Shown: positions 55,539 to 64,000 of the stretch, piece after piece
Layout: every line of letters starts with the position of its first letter
Numbering within the stretch: position 1 is the stretch's first letter
Assembly: GCF_963678185.1 (NCBI RefSeq)
Contig: NZ_OY782757.1
Coordinates: forward strand, 3,884,913-3,948,912
Length of the DNA: 64,000 nt
Reading direction: 5' to 3'
Source: an uncultured Tolumonas sp.
GTDB taxonomy: Bacteria; Pseudomonadota; Gammaproteobacteria; Enterobacterales; Aeromonadaceae
Program-made: the position numbers and the translations under genes
The notes under the pieces: model-generated
Seen by the model: only the letters and a program-made list of their open reading frames with translations
Told to the model about the DNA's origin: nothing
Databases searched by the model: none

Positions 55539-57683
55539 ATGACAATTGCAGATGGACGGCAAGATGCATTATTAGAGTGTTTGCTGTTTATGTCTCAACA
55601 TTATGGTATGGGAAATACCCGTGAAGCGCTCATGGCAGGGCTACCATTACAGGATGGGAAATTAACATCGGAATTATTTCCTCGTGCGGCACATAGAGCG
55701 GGTTTTGTTGTTGACTATTTTTCATCGCCTTTAGATGCCATTCCTGCACTATTATTGCCCTGCGTTCTGTTGATGCGCGATGGTCGGGCCGCAGTTCTCC
55801 TTTCTGTTGATAAGTCTAAAACGCAAGCCACTCTTTTTTTTCCAATTGGTAGTGTTGGTCAGCAGTCGGTTTCTTTAGCCGTATTGGCGGAAGAATGCTC
55901 TGGTAATGGTTTTTATATTAAACGCCGTTTACAGTTCGATGCTCGTGCGCCAGAAGTATTGAAACCCAAAGAAGGGCATTGGTTTTGGAGTACATTACTG
56001 GAATCATTGCCAATCTATAAAGATGTATTGATCGCTTCTATATTGATCAACATATTTGCTATTGCTAGTCCAATTTTTACCATGAACGTCTATGACAAGA
56101 TCGTTCCCAATCTGGCATTTGACTCGCTCTGGGTATTAGCCATTGGTGTTTCATTAGTTTTTACCTTTGATATTATTATCCGGCAACTTCGCAGTTATTT
56201 CATTGATATCGCAGGCAAAAAATCTGATTTACTACTTTCGGCCAAGATTTTCTCTAAGGTTATGGGCATTCGTATGGAGTCCAGGCCTAATTCAACAGGG
56301 GCTTTTGCTCGCCATCTGCAAGAGTTTGAATCTATACGTGAATTTTTTACTTCAGCAACAGTGTCAGCGCTTATCGATTTACCTTTCGCATTTTTGTTCT
56401 TGTTGGTTATTTGGATTTTTGCAGGCTTACTCGCAGTCGTGCCATTGATTGCTATTATTTGCATGGCTGTATATAGCCTTTATATTCAGGCACCACTGCG
56501 TCAAAGCATTGAAGAAAGCAGCCGGTTGTCATCACAAAAATATGCCACAGTTATAGAAGCTATTGCTGGGCTTGAGTCTGTTAAAATTCATAATGCGGAA
56601 GGGCAATTCCAGCATCGCTGGGAACAAGCCGTTAGTCATATGGCCAATTCGGGTATTACTACCCGTAAAATTACCAATATGGTTTCAGGTTTAGCCAATT
56701 ATGTTCAGCAGATGACGACAGTTGCGTTGATCGTATTAGGGGTTTACCAGATCTCCGAAGGTAATTTAACCATGGGTGGTATGATCGCCGCAGTGATGCT
56801 TGCTGGTCGTGCTATCGGTCCGCTTATCCAGTTATCTGTATTATCAACACGTTATAATCAGGCGAAATCTGCATTGCTGTTACTTGAAAATATAATGCAG
56901 AGCCCGTCAGAACGAGAAGACGATAAACATTATCTTGATTATGACCGCCTAACTGGCCGGATCGATCTGGATGATGTTTCATTCAGCTACCCAGGTTCAG
57001 AACAATCAGCACTTAAACAGCTAACCGTAAGAATTCGCCCTGGTGAGAAAATCGCGATTATTGGTCGCATTGGTGCTGGGAAAACAACGCTAGAAAAATT
57101 GATCCTGGGGTTGTATAAGCCGCTATCTGGTTCTGTGCGTCTCGATGGTTTTGAATTATCGCAGTTACATCCTTCTACAATACGAGACAATATTGGCTGT
57201 GTTCCTCAGGATTTTACGTTGTTTTATGGCTCAATTCGTCAAAATATTCAGCTGGGCCATCCTCATTCAACCGATGCTCAGATATTACGGGCAGCTCAAC
57301 GGGCAGGAGTTAGTCAGTTTACCAATCATGACCCTAATGGCTTAGAACGACAGGTTGGTGAGGGTGGACGCAATTTATCTGGTGGTCAGCGACAATCTAT
57401 CGCTTTAGCCAGAGCACTTTTACTTGATCCGCCTATTCTTATTTTGGATGAGCCAACGGCAAATATGGATAACCGTTCGGAAAGTCTGGTGAAGCGTGAA
57501 TTGGCGAATTTACCTGCAGAAACAACGATGCTCTTGATTACTCACCGCACCTCTATGCTGGACATTGTGGATCGTATTATTGTTATCGAGCAAGGGATGG
57601 TTGTTGCTGATGGTCCGAGAGATCATGTGTTACAACAACTCAAAGAAGGTAAGGTTCGAGTAAGGGAGAACGCTGATGCCTAA
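55539..57683 (+). CDS. lapB: Type I secretion ABC transporter LapB
   Basis: 714 residues. N-terminal C39-like domain (about 8-130) lacks the catalytic Cys and His, as in adhesin exporters. A six-span membrane domain lies at about 150-430, then the ATPase domain with Walker A GRIGAGKTT, signature NLSGGQRQS and Walker B LILDEPTANMD. AAGGA precedes the ATG. It secretes the large adhesin encoded at the end of the operon. The lapC start overlaps its stop by eight bases. Confidence 0.9.
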   Translation: MTIADGRQDALLECLLFMSQHYGMGNTREALMAGLPLQDGKLTSELFPRAAHRAGFVVDYFSSPLDAIPALLLPCVLLMRDGRAAVLLSVDKSKTQATLFFPIGSVGQQSVSLAVLAEECSGNGFYIKRRLQFDARAPEVLKPKEGHWFWSTLLESLPIYKDVLIASILINIFAIASPIFTMNVYDKIVPNLAFDSLWVLAIGVSLVFTFDIIIRQLRSYFIDIAGKKSDLLLSAKIFSKVMGIRMESRPNSTGAFARHLQEFESIREFFTSATVSALIDLPFAFLFLLVIWIFAGLLAVVPLIAIICMAVYSLYIQAPLRQSIEESSRLSSQKYATVIEAIAGLESVKIHNAEGQFQHRWEQAVSHMANSGITTRKITNMVSGLANYVQQMTTVALIVLGVYQISEGNLTMGGMIAAVMLAGRAIGPLIQLSVLSTRYNQAKSALLLLENIMQSPSEREDDKHYLDYDRLTGRIDLDDVSFSYPGSEQSALKQLTVRIRPGEKIAIIGRIGAGKTTLEKLILGLYKPLSGSVRLDGFELSQLHPSTIRDNIGCVPQDFTLFYGSIRQNIQLGHPHSTDAQILRAAQRAGVSQFTNHDPNGLERQVGEGGRNLSGGQRQSIALARALLLDPPILILDEPTANMDNRSESLVKRELANLPAETTMLLITHRTSMLDIVDRIIVIEQGMVVADGPRDHVLQQLKEGKVRVRENADA

Positions 57684-59061
57684 TCCTGAACTGAATCAAA
57701 GACAGCTAGATCTTATTGATGACGCTTCAGCAGCGGTAATGCTAACGGCTCCACGGCGAGCCAGAATTTTACTCTGGTGTTGTTTCCTTTTCTTCATTGT
57801 TGCAACTATCTGGTCTGCTTGGGCAAAACTGGATGAAGTTACACGAGGCGAAGGGAAGGTTATTCCTTCAAAACAGCTGCAGGTAATTCAAAATCTTGAA
57901 GGCGGTATCGTCAAAGAGATTTTTGTCCGTGAAGGGCAAATGGTGAAAGAAGGGCAAGAGTTATTGCGCATTGATGACACTCGTTTCCGTTCAGATTTTC
58001 GTGAGAAACAACAAGAATTAGTCAGTATGCAAGGTGATGTTGCTCGCCTGCGAGCTGAAATAGCCAGTCTTTCTATTTCCAATGATAGTGCATTGCCTTG
58101 GCGTGATCAGGTGGCTCTCAATGAGCAATCAATTATTTTTCCTGCTGGTTACGAAAAAGTTTTCCCAGAAAATGTCGCCCGCCAAAAAGGGGCGTTGCAA
58201 GAAAATGTAAGTAATTTAAATAACCAGCTGGTTATTATGGGGCAGCAAATTGAACAAAAAGAAAACGAAATTTTAGAAATTAACAATAAAATCCGTACGT
58301 TAAGCAGAAGTGTTGGTCTGGCTAGCAGAGAAGTTGAGATAAACCGTCCTTTAGTAAAAGAAGGAATTGTCTCGCAAGTTGACTTATTAAAAATGCAACG
58401 GCAACTCAACGATATGCAAGGCGAGTTAGAAAATGCGAGATTATTGTTACCCAAACAAAACTCTTTGCTAAGAGAGGCTATTCTTAAACGTAAAGATGTT
58501 GCCTTCAAATTCCGTGTTGATGCTCAAAAAGAGATGGAAGAAAAACAAAGTCGTCTTTCTCAACTCAACGAAGGTCAAGTTGGTTTACAAGACCGGGTAT
58601 CCAGGACAAGCGTAACATCGCCAGTTAATGGCACGATAAAAACGCTCAAAGTGAATACGGTGGGTGGTGTTGTACAACCAGGCATGGACATTGTTGAAAT
58701 TGTACCATCTGAAGACAATCTACTAATTGAGGCAAAGGTTTTACCGAAAGATATTGCTTTTTTACGGCCGGGTTTAACGGCAATGGTGAAATTTTCTGCT
58801 TATGATTTCGCCATTTATGGTGGATTACATGGAAAACTGGAACATATCAGTGCTGATACAATCCAGGATGAAAAAGGCAATGCATTTTATCTGGTGCGAG
58901 TCAGAACAGACCGCAGTTTTCTTGGGAGTGCGTCGGTTCCTTTACCGATCATTCCAGGGATGATGGCGAGTGTTGATATCGTAACAGGCAAGAAAAGTGT
59001 TCTCGAATATCTGATGAAACCCATTTTGCGTGCTAAGCAGTCTGCACTGCGTGAACGATAG
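57676..59061 (+). CDS. lapC: Type I secretion membrane-fusion protein LapC (HlyD family)
   Basis: 461 residues. Short cytosolic tail, one span at about 27-49 (ARILLWCCFLFFIVATIW), then a biotinyl-lipoyl half-motif (VIQNLEGGIVKEIFVREGQMVKEGQELLRID), a long coiled-coil hairpin at about 110-310, the second half-motif (TSPVNGTIKTLKVNTVGGVVQPGMDI) and the C-terminal beta domain. It bridges LapB and the outer-membrane channel. Confidence 0.9.
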   Translation: MPNPELNQRQLDLIDDASAAVMLTAPRRARILLWCCFLFFIVATIWSAWAKLDEVTRGEGKVIPSKQLQVIQNLEGGIVKEIFVREGQMVKEGQELLRIDDTRFRSDFREKQQELVSMQGDVARLRAEIASLSISNDSALPWRDQVALNEQSIIFPAGYEKVFPENVARQKGALQENVSNLNNQLVIMGQQIEQKENEILEINNKIRTLSRSVGLASREVEINRPLVKEGIVSQVDLLKMQRQLNDMQGELENARLLLPKQNSLLREAILKRKDVAFKFRVDAQKEMEEKQSRLSQLNEGQVGLQDRVSRTSVTSPVNGTIKTLKVNTVGGVVQPGMDIVEIVPSEDNLLIEAKVLPKDIAFLRPGLTAMVKFSAYDFAIYGGLHGKLEHISADTIQDEKGNAFYLVRVRTDRSFLGSASVPLPIIPGMMASVDIVTGKKSVLEYLMKPILRAKQSALRER

Positions 59062-59081
59062 GATAGTAAAGGAGATACACC

Positions 59082-60389
59082 ATGGACAAAGTTGGTAAAT
59101 TATCGGCACTTGCGGTATTTGTAACTGTTATATCAAGTTCCGCAGGCGCAGCATCGTTAGATGCAACAGTATCGCAAGCTTTACTTGATCACCCTCAAGT
59201 AAAACAAGCATATGACAATTATGTCACTCGTACTCACCAAATCGACCAAGCTAAAGCAGGTTATTTCCCGAAAGTGGATGCTGTTGCCGGCATAGGGAAA
59301 GACAATTACGATAGTAACAGTTCAGATACTGATGGTAGCAATTTAAACCGACAAGAATTTGGCATTTCATTAACACAAATGTTATTTGATGGTTTTGCAA
59401 CCAGCAGTAATGTTGATAGAACGACGGCGGAAGCACAAGCGCAAAAGTTTGCTCTATATGCACAGGCAAATAATACAGCACTGCGTGTCACAGAAGTGTA
59501 TTTAAACGTCTTGCGCCAACAAGAGTTATTCCGTTTGTCACAAGAGAATCTGGCTACTCACCAGGCGATTTTAGCCGACATAGGTAAAAGAACCGATTCT
59601 GGCGTAGGGTCTACTGCAGACTATATGCAAATCAAAGGTCGTGTCGCTAGAGCTCAGGCTAACCTTTCTGCTGCAGAAAATAATATGCTGGATGCTGAAA
59701 CCGAGTTTTATCGTGTGACTAATAATCAGCCAACTGATTTGACGCAACCGGTACCAGATACCACTAAAATTCCAGCAACATTATCGGAAGCTGTCACATC
59801 AGCCCAAAAAATACATCCTACCTTGCTTTCTGCTGATCAGGACATTGAAGCTACTCGAGCTCAATATGAAGCGTCTAAAGCTAATTTTTATCCAAAATTA
59901 TCAATAGAGGCGAATAAGGATTTAAATAAAAATAGTAGCGGTGTTGATGGCTATCGAGTTGATGACACCAGTGTCATGCTAATGGTGCGTTATAACTTGT
60001 CTAATGGTGGTGCCGATATAGCGCAGAAACGAGCCACTGCTTCTCAGATCGGTGAAGCTAAAGACATTAAACTGAATGCTGCACGTCAAGTTCAGGAAGG
60101 TCTGGGTTTAGCTTGGAATGCCCGAGATGCGTTGTTGAAGCAAAAAGATTTTATGCAACAGCATGTTCAGGCGAGTTATGACACTGTAATGGCTTATCGT
60201 AAACAGTTCTTATTGGGTACGCGTTCATTATTGGATGTGCTTAATACAGAAAACGAATTGTTCGAAGCGCGGCAGAATGCAGTGAATACCGATTATGATG
60301 AGTTATATTCAGAATATCGGATACTCAATGCAACCGGTAAATTGTTGGATAGCGTGAGTTTTAAAGCTCCGGCTGAATGGCAGAAGTAG
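59082..60389 (+). CDS. lapE: TolC-family outer-membrane channel LapE
   Basis: 435 residues with AGGAG before the ATG. Signal peptide cleaved near residue 24 (SSAGA). Two OEP repeats are visible: HPQVKQAYDNY ... ITQMLFDGFATSSN, then HPTLLSADQDIEATRAQYEASKANFYPKLSIEA ... VRYNLSNGGADIAQKRA. Long helical hairpins and beta strands fit a trimeric TolC-like tunnel. AggA/LapE branch by context. Confidence 0.9.
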   Translation: MDKVGKLSALAVFVTVISSSAGAASLDATVSQALLDHPQVKQAYDNYVTRTHQIDQAKAGYFPKVDAVAGIGKDNYDSNSSDTDGSNLNRQEFGISLTQMLFDGFATSSNVDRTTAEAQAQKFALYAQANNTALRVTEVYLNVLRQQELFRLSQENLATHQAILADIGKRTDSGVGSTADYMQIKGRVARAQANLSAAENNMLDAETEFYRVTNNQPTDLTQPVPDTTKIPATLSEAVTSAQKIHPTLLSADQDIEATRAQYEASKANFYPKLSIEANKDLNKNSSGVDGYRVDDTSVMLMVRYNLSNGGADIAQKRATASQIGEAKDIKLNAARQVQEGLGLAWNARDALLKQKDFMQQHVQASYDTVMAYRKQFLLGTRSLLDVLNTENELFEARQNAVNTDYDELYSEYRILNATGKLLDSVSFKAPAEWQK

Positions 60390-60395
60390 CAACAT

Positions 60396-61121
60396 ATGTG
60401 GTCATCGACCATATTAGCTAATTTTCGACGGTTTCAATGCGCCTTATTATTACTATTAGGCGCATTGTTAACTGTTGGCATTTATCCAACTATTCTTGCT
60501 GATGTTCTTGATGCGAAAGATCGGCAGTTAGCTGATTTAGTTCAGGAAAAATATGGTTCAAGAGCTGCTCGTCGAGTCATCGATTGGCGGCTGCTTGTGC
60601 AGCGAGCTCGCGCTGAAAAATGGAATCAGCAGCAAGCATTAGAAGCAACAAATCGCTTTTTTAATCGGCAAATATTTATTGATGATATTAAGTTATGGGG
60701 GCAACCAGATTACTGGGCTTCTCCCGTGGAGTTTCTTGCTGCAGGTGGCGGGGACTGTGAAGACTTTAGCATTGCCAAGTACTTTACGTTACGAGAAATG
60801 GGATTATCAGATGAAAGCATGCGGCTGATCTATGTTAAAGCAATTCGCTATAATCAGTTTCATATGGTAGTTGCAAATTATGCAACACCAGCATCAATGC
60901 CAGTAATATTAGATAACCTTGATCCCGCAATTAAACCCGCCAATTTACGAACTGACTTAATTCCAATATATAGCTTTAATGGTAGTCATCTATGGTTGAT
61001 GAAGGCAAAAGGCCAAGGCCAGTTGGCAGGAAACTCAGATCGATTGAGTTTATGGACCGATCTACAAAAAAGATTCAACACTCAGCATATGAACCGACCA
61101 ATTTTAAATTTGGATAACTAA
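60396..61121 (+). CDS. lapG: Periplasmic adhesin protease LapG (BTLCP)
   Basis: 241 residues. N-terminal span at about 14-30, so it reaches the periplasm. Bacterial transglutaminase-like cysteine protease with a triad at Cys121 (GGGDCEDF), His156 (YNQFHMVV) and Asp173 (VILDNLD). The spacing of 35 and 17 residues equals that of known LapG. Asp120 and Glu122 next to the Cys suit the calcium site. It cuts the adhesin near its N-terminus unless held by LapD. lapD starts two bases after its stop. Confidence 0.92.
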   Translation: MWSSTILANFRRFQCALLLLLGALLTVGIYPTILADVLDAKDRQLADLVQEKYGSRAARRVIDWRLLVQRARAEKWNQQQALEATNRFFNRQIFIDDIKLWGQPDYWASPVEFLAAGGGDCEDFSIAKYFTLREMGLSDESMRLIYVKAIRYNQFHMVVANYATPASMPVILDNLDPAIKPANLRTDLIPIYSFNGSHLWLMKAKGQGQLAGNSDRLSLWTDLQKRFNTQHMNRPILNLDN

Positions 61122-61123
61122 TC

Positions 61124-63046
61124 ATGACTCTTTATAAGCAAATACTCGCTTTCGTGATATGCCTTTTTGCTGGGTTATTAATTATTGCTTACGCAGTACA
61201 GTTTCAATCTACGAGAGATTATCTGGCCGAACAACAACGCATTTCGGTTATTAATACTGCTAATTCAGTTGGCCTGGCGTTAACACCTTATCTGGAGGCA
61301 GGCGATAAGGTTGGTGCAGAATCAGTAATTAATGCAGCGTTTGATGGTGGTTATTACCAAAAAATACACCTCGACCTTCTTGCATCTAAACAAACAATTG
61401 AAAAATTGAATAAGACCGATATTGAAGGTGTTCCGCATTGGTTTACACAGTTGAATTTGTTTAAAAGTGAAAGCTACGAAACAGTATTAACATCAGGCTG
61501 GCTTCAACTCGGAAAATTAGAAGTTAAAGGGCATCCTGGCGATGCTTACTTCCAGCTTTGGCGTGCCATGTCTAATTTGTTGTGGGCATATATTGTCTGT
61601 TTTGTTGTTGTATCCATCTTAGTCACGTCAGCTTTGCGATTTTTGCTTCGGCCACTGGATTGGATCCGCAAGCAAGCAGTGGAAATTGAACAGCATCATT
61701 TTAATCAAACGATTCCGTTACCAAAAACTTTGGAACTAAGACAAGTTGTTCAATCAATTAATACACTGACGATTAAGTTGGCTAAGCAGTTCAAAGAAGA
61801 GGCAGAAGCGGCTGATTTATTACGAGAAAGAGCATTTCGTGATGCGGTATCTGGATTAGGTAATCGTGCATATTTCATCGGCCAGGTTAATGCGTGGATT
61901 GCTGAGCATGGTCGTGGCGGTGTTATGTTGATCGCTGTTGATTCGCTGGATGAAATTTATCGAACAGACGGTTATACCGCTCGAGATAAAATGGTTAAAC
62001 AAGTTGCGAATATTCTCAACGCCAAATTATCTGTTTTTGAAGGTATGGCTTTAGCTCGAATTACTGCAACGGAGTACGCAGTGTTGTTACCAGGGCTGAC
62101 TAGTGATGAATTATTGGATACGGCACATGTACTTAATATCGCCATTGCTGATCTTATTGTGAATCCATTAGATTCTGATACCGCGCTGTCTGTCATTGGT
62201 GTTGCAATCAGAAACCCTGATGAAGATTTATCTGTGCTTCTGACTAAAGCTGATAATGCTTTGCGCCGAGCCCGAAACGAGCGGTTGGGGGCAGTAACCA
62301 TCGAACAGGCAGAAAGCGCGGACACGATTGGTCGTTTAGCTTGGAAAGAAATTATTTTAGGTGCGTTGAAACATAACTTATTTGATTTCCGGGTGCAGCC
62401 TGTAACCATGATCAGTGGGGAATCAGCATTACCGGCTGAACTCTTCACAGGAATTAGGCATCAAGGGCAACGTTTTAGTGCGGCTCAATTCATGGCTGCG
62501 GTTGAAATGTTTAAGTTGGGTGAAAAACTAGATCGTTATGTGTTAGACCACGCCGTTTCTGTGCTTCAAACCAATACTGGTATGAGTATGTCGGTCAACT
62601 TAACTATCAGCAGTATTTCTTCTCCTTCATTTTTGAACTATCTGAAAGATTTTTTCATCAAAAACAATACGATAACTAAAAGAATTGCGATTGAAATACC
62701 TGAGAATGCCATTATTCACCAACGTGAAGCAGTGAAATTGTTGAGCGAAATATGTCAACAACACAAAGTGATGTGGGGTATCGATCAATTTGGCCGCCAT
62801 TTTCAATCATTAGAGTATTTGACTGAATTGACGCCTGCATATGTGAAAGTTGATCAAGGATATATGAGTATCATCAGTAAAGATGAAAATGCACAGAGTG
62901 TCTTAGCGGCAGTATGTCGTACTGCCCATAATGCAGGTGCCATAACAGTGGTGACGCGGGTGGAAAACCAAGAGCAGGTAGAACTGATTAATCAGCTATT
63001 TGTAGATGGATATCAGGGGATAGTGCAACCAGCGCATGATATCTAA
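61124..63046 (+). CDS. lapD: Inner-membrane c-di-GMP receptor LapD
   Basis: 640 residues. Two spans (about 5-25 and 150-170) flank a periplasmic domain that ends in the LapD-like GWLQLGKLEVKGHPGDAYFQLW. HAMP, then a degenerate GGDEF (ATEYA where GGDEF should be, in ITATEYAVLLPG), then a degenerate EAL (PAELFTGIR in place of EAL). It is therefore unlikely to make or degrade c-di-GMP and is read as a sensor that sequesters LapG when c-di-GMP is bound. Adjacent to lapG. Confidence 0.92.
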   Translation: MTLYKQILAFVICLFAGLLIIAYAVQFQSTRDYLAEQQRISVINTANSVGLALTPYLEAGDKVGAESVINAAFDGGYYQKIHLDLLASKQTIEKLNKTDIEGVPHWFTQLNLFKSESYETVLTSGWLQLGKLEVKGHPGDAYFQLWRAMSNLLWAYIVCFVVVSILVTSALRFLLRPLDWIRKQAVEIEQHHFNQTIPLPKTLELRQVVQSINTLTIKLAKQFKEEAEAADLLRERAFRDAVSGLGNRAYFIGQVNAWIAEHGRGGVMLIAVDSLDEIYRTDGYTARDKMVKQVANILNAKLSVFEGMALARITATEYAVLLPGLTSDELLDTAHVLNIAIADLIVNPLDSDTALSVIGVAIRNPDEDLSVLLTKADNALRRARNERLGAVTIEQAESADTIGRLAWKEIILGALKHNLFDFRVQPVTMISGESALPAELFTGIRHQGQRFSAAQFMAAVEMFKLGEKLDRYVLDHAVSVLQTNTGMSMSVNLTISSISSPSFLNYLKDFFIKNNTITKRIAIEIPENAIIHQREAVKLLSEICQQHKVMWGIDQFGRHFQSLEYLTELTPAYVKVDQGYMSIISKDENAQSVLAAVCRTAHNAGAITVVTRVENQEQVELINQLFVDGYQGIVQPAHDI

Positions 63047-63071
63047 CTCAAATAGACAAAATAATAATACT

Positions 63072-63097
63072 AAGGGCGCATATGCGCCCTTTTTTAT
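63072..63097 (+). terminator. Terminator between lapD and the adhesin gene
   Basis: AAGGGCGCA-TA-TGCGCCCTT followed by TTTT. It splits the secretion/control operon from the adhesin gene, which needs its own promoter within 63100-63220; AT-rich, no clear box recognised. Confidence 0.85.
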
Positions 63098-63221
63098 TCG
63101 ATTTTTTTGAACAATTACACCGGTTAATGACGTTACCTATCTGATTTATGAAGCATTCTTTTCGTCATAACCTGATAACATTTGTTAAATTGCATTAATT
63201 GCACCCTCAAGGAATAAAGCT

Positions 63222-64000
63222 GTGATCACTCAAACAATCACCGAAGTTTCTCTTCTTACTCATATCACTGGTGTAGCAAAAATTCGTCTACCAGATGGCG
63301 CGTTAAAAGAATTAAAAGCTGGCGATACTTTGCAGCCGGGAACAGTCGTTCTCCTTGATGAAGGTGTGCAATTAACGCTGAAAAATGAAGATGCGAAAGG
63401 TGAACATCAAGATACAACGCAGACAGCATCAGCTGATGCTGTCACTGCCGATAACAACTCGCCTTCAGCTGATATTGCTAAGTTGCAACAAAATATTCTC
63501 AATGGTGTTGACCCAACCAAAGCATTTGAAGCTGCTGCTGCGGGCGCAACGGTTGATGCTGGTGGTGTGGGTAGTGGTAATGAAGGCTTTGTTTCTGTAA
63601 CTCGTAGTGGTGACACTACAATTGCAGAATCGGGCTATGACACTTCAATAGTCTCATCTTCTACACCAGATCTTTCGCTATCTACCCCCAATCCTGTTGC
63701 AACATCTACTTCTGTAGTTGATACAACACCACCAAGTATCACCGTAGATGCCCCGGCGCAGACCAATGACAGCACACCAACAATCACCGGCACCACAGAT
63801 CTGCCGGTGGGTAGCACCGTGAGTTTGCTGGTGACGGACAGTGCGGGAGTGCAACAAACATTCACTGCCACCGTGCAAACGGGCGGCACCTATCAGGCGG
63901 ATGTACCGGCGGCGCTGGCGGAAGGCTCTTATACTGTTACGGCTCGTGGTGTTGATGTTGCTGGTAATAGCACGAATGCCACAGATAGTGGTGTACTTGA
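63222..64000 (+). CDS. lapA: Giant LapA-type adhesin, N-terminal part (runs off the window)
   Basis: Open from a GTG at 63222 (AAGGA eight bases upstream) to the window end, 259 codons. The N-terminal retention module is followed by NGVDPTKAFEAAAAGATV, whose residues 105-108 (AAAG, in the place of TAAG/PAAG) form the expected LapG cleavage site, probably between Ala106 and Ala107. From about residue 165 an Ig-like repeat begins (DTTPPSITVDAPAQTNDSTPTITGTT). More repeats, and a C-terminal secretion signal, must lie beyond. Codon composition becomes GC-richer in the repeat. It is cell-surface and promotes biofilm by analogy. Confidence 0.88.
   Translation, partial: MITQTITEVSLLTHITGVAKIRLPDGALKELKAGDTLQPGTVVLLDEGVQLTLKNEDAKGEHQDTTQTASADAVTADNNSPSADIAKLQQNILNGVDPTKAFEAAAAGATVDAGGVGSGNEGFVSVTRSGDTTIAESGYDTSIVSSSTPDLSLSTPNPVATSTSVVDTTPPSITVDAPAQTNDSTPTITGTTDLPVGSTVSLLVTDSAGVQQTFTATVQTGGTYQADVPAALAEGSYTVTARGVDVAGNSTNATDSGVL

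Overview
The window looks like a chromosomal segment of a motile facultative gammaproteobacterium close to Aeromonadaceae, most likely Tolumonas or a near relative. That placement is an inference from gene content and order; no database search was possible. Supporting signs are the dapA-bamC pair, the yffB-dapE pair, the rsmE-gshB-yqgE-ruvX block near sprT and metK, a metK/tkt/pgk/fbaA neighbourhood, cysB, yccS-tusE, and Vibrio/Aeromonas-type flgT and flgOP genes. Most of the window is vertically inherited core sequence.

Layout. 1-2.3 kb: 5' part of sbcB, a possible small RNA, a two-gene YeeE/YedE sulfur-type transporter, yfbU. 2.5-5.6 kb: a gtr-like set that would load, flip and transfer a lipid-linked sugar. 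5.6-13 kb: bcp, dapA, an enlarged bamC, a dapE operon, ompA. 13-20 kb: cysB, yqhD, tRNA-Thr, arfB, tusE, yccS, tRNA-Ser. 20-25.5 kb: the main accessory stretch, with phage-like small genes, a split Aer/Cet-like energy-taxis receptor, tandem unknown paralogues and a Sel1 lipoprotein. 25.7-31 kb: a pseudouridine synthase and the aapJQMP amino-acid ABC transporter, preceded by a sigma-54 promoter and an NtrC-like site. 31-40.4 kb: an oligosaccharide system made of two GH13 glucosidases, a four-gene ABC importer, a LysR regulator and a free-standing PTS EIIB domain. 40.7-45 kb: a GT-C-like membrane protein, tRNA-Arg, flgT and flgOP with a FliA promoter. 45-55.3 kb: housekeeping and central carbon genes. 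55.5-64 kb: a complete Lap-type adhesion system and the first 259 codons of its giant adhesin.

The genes form several coherent systems. (1) The Lap system: LapB/LapC/LapE secrete the adhesin, LapG is the periplasmic protease that would cut its N-terminus, and the degenerate GGDEF/EAL protein LapD would restrain LapG when c-di-GMP is high. (2) The sugar system: the palindrome GATATAG-N7-CTATATC lies both in the ABC/LysR intergenic region and upstream of the orphan EIIB gene. This ties a PTS fragment to an ABC/glucosidase pathway and is the observation I would follow first. (3) The chemotaxis pair: a PAS protein and a membrane MCP with a CZB domain are encoded by overlapping genes, so the receptor is split like CetA/CetB.

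Coordinates come from reading the sequence. Start codons were chosen by ribosome-binding sites and family length. Functions are by recognition of motifs and remembered family members, not by search.
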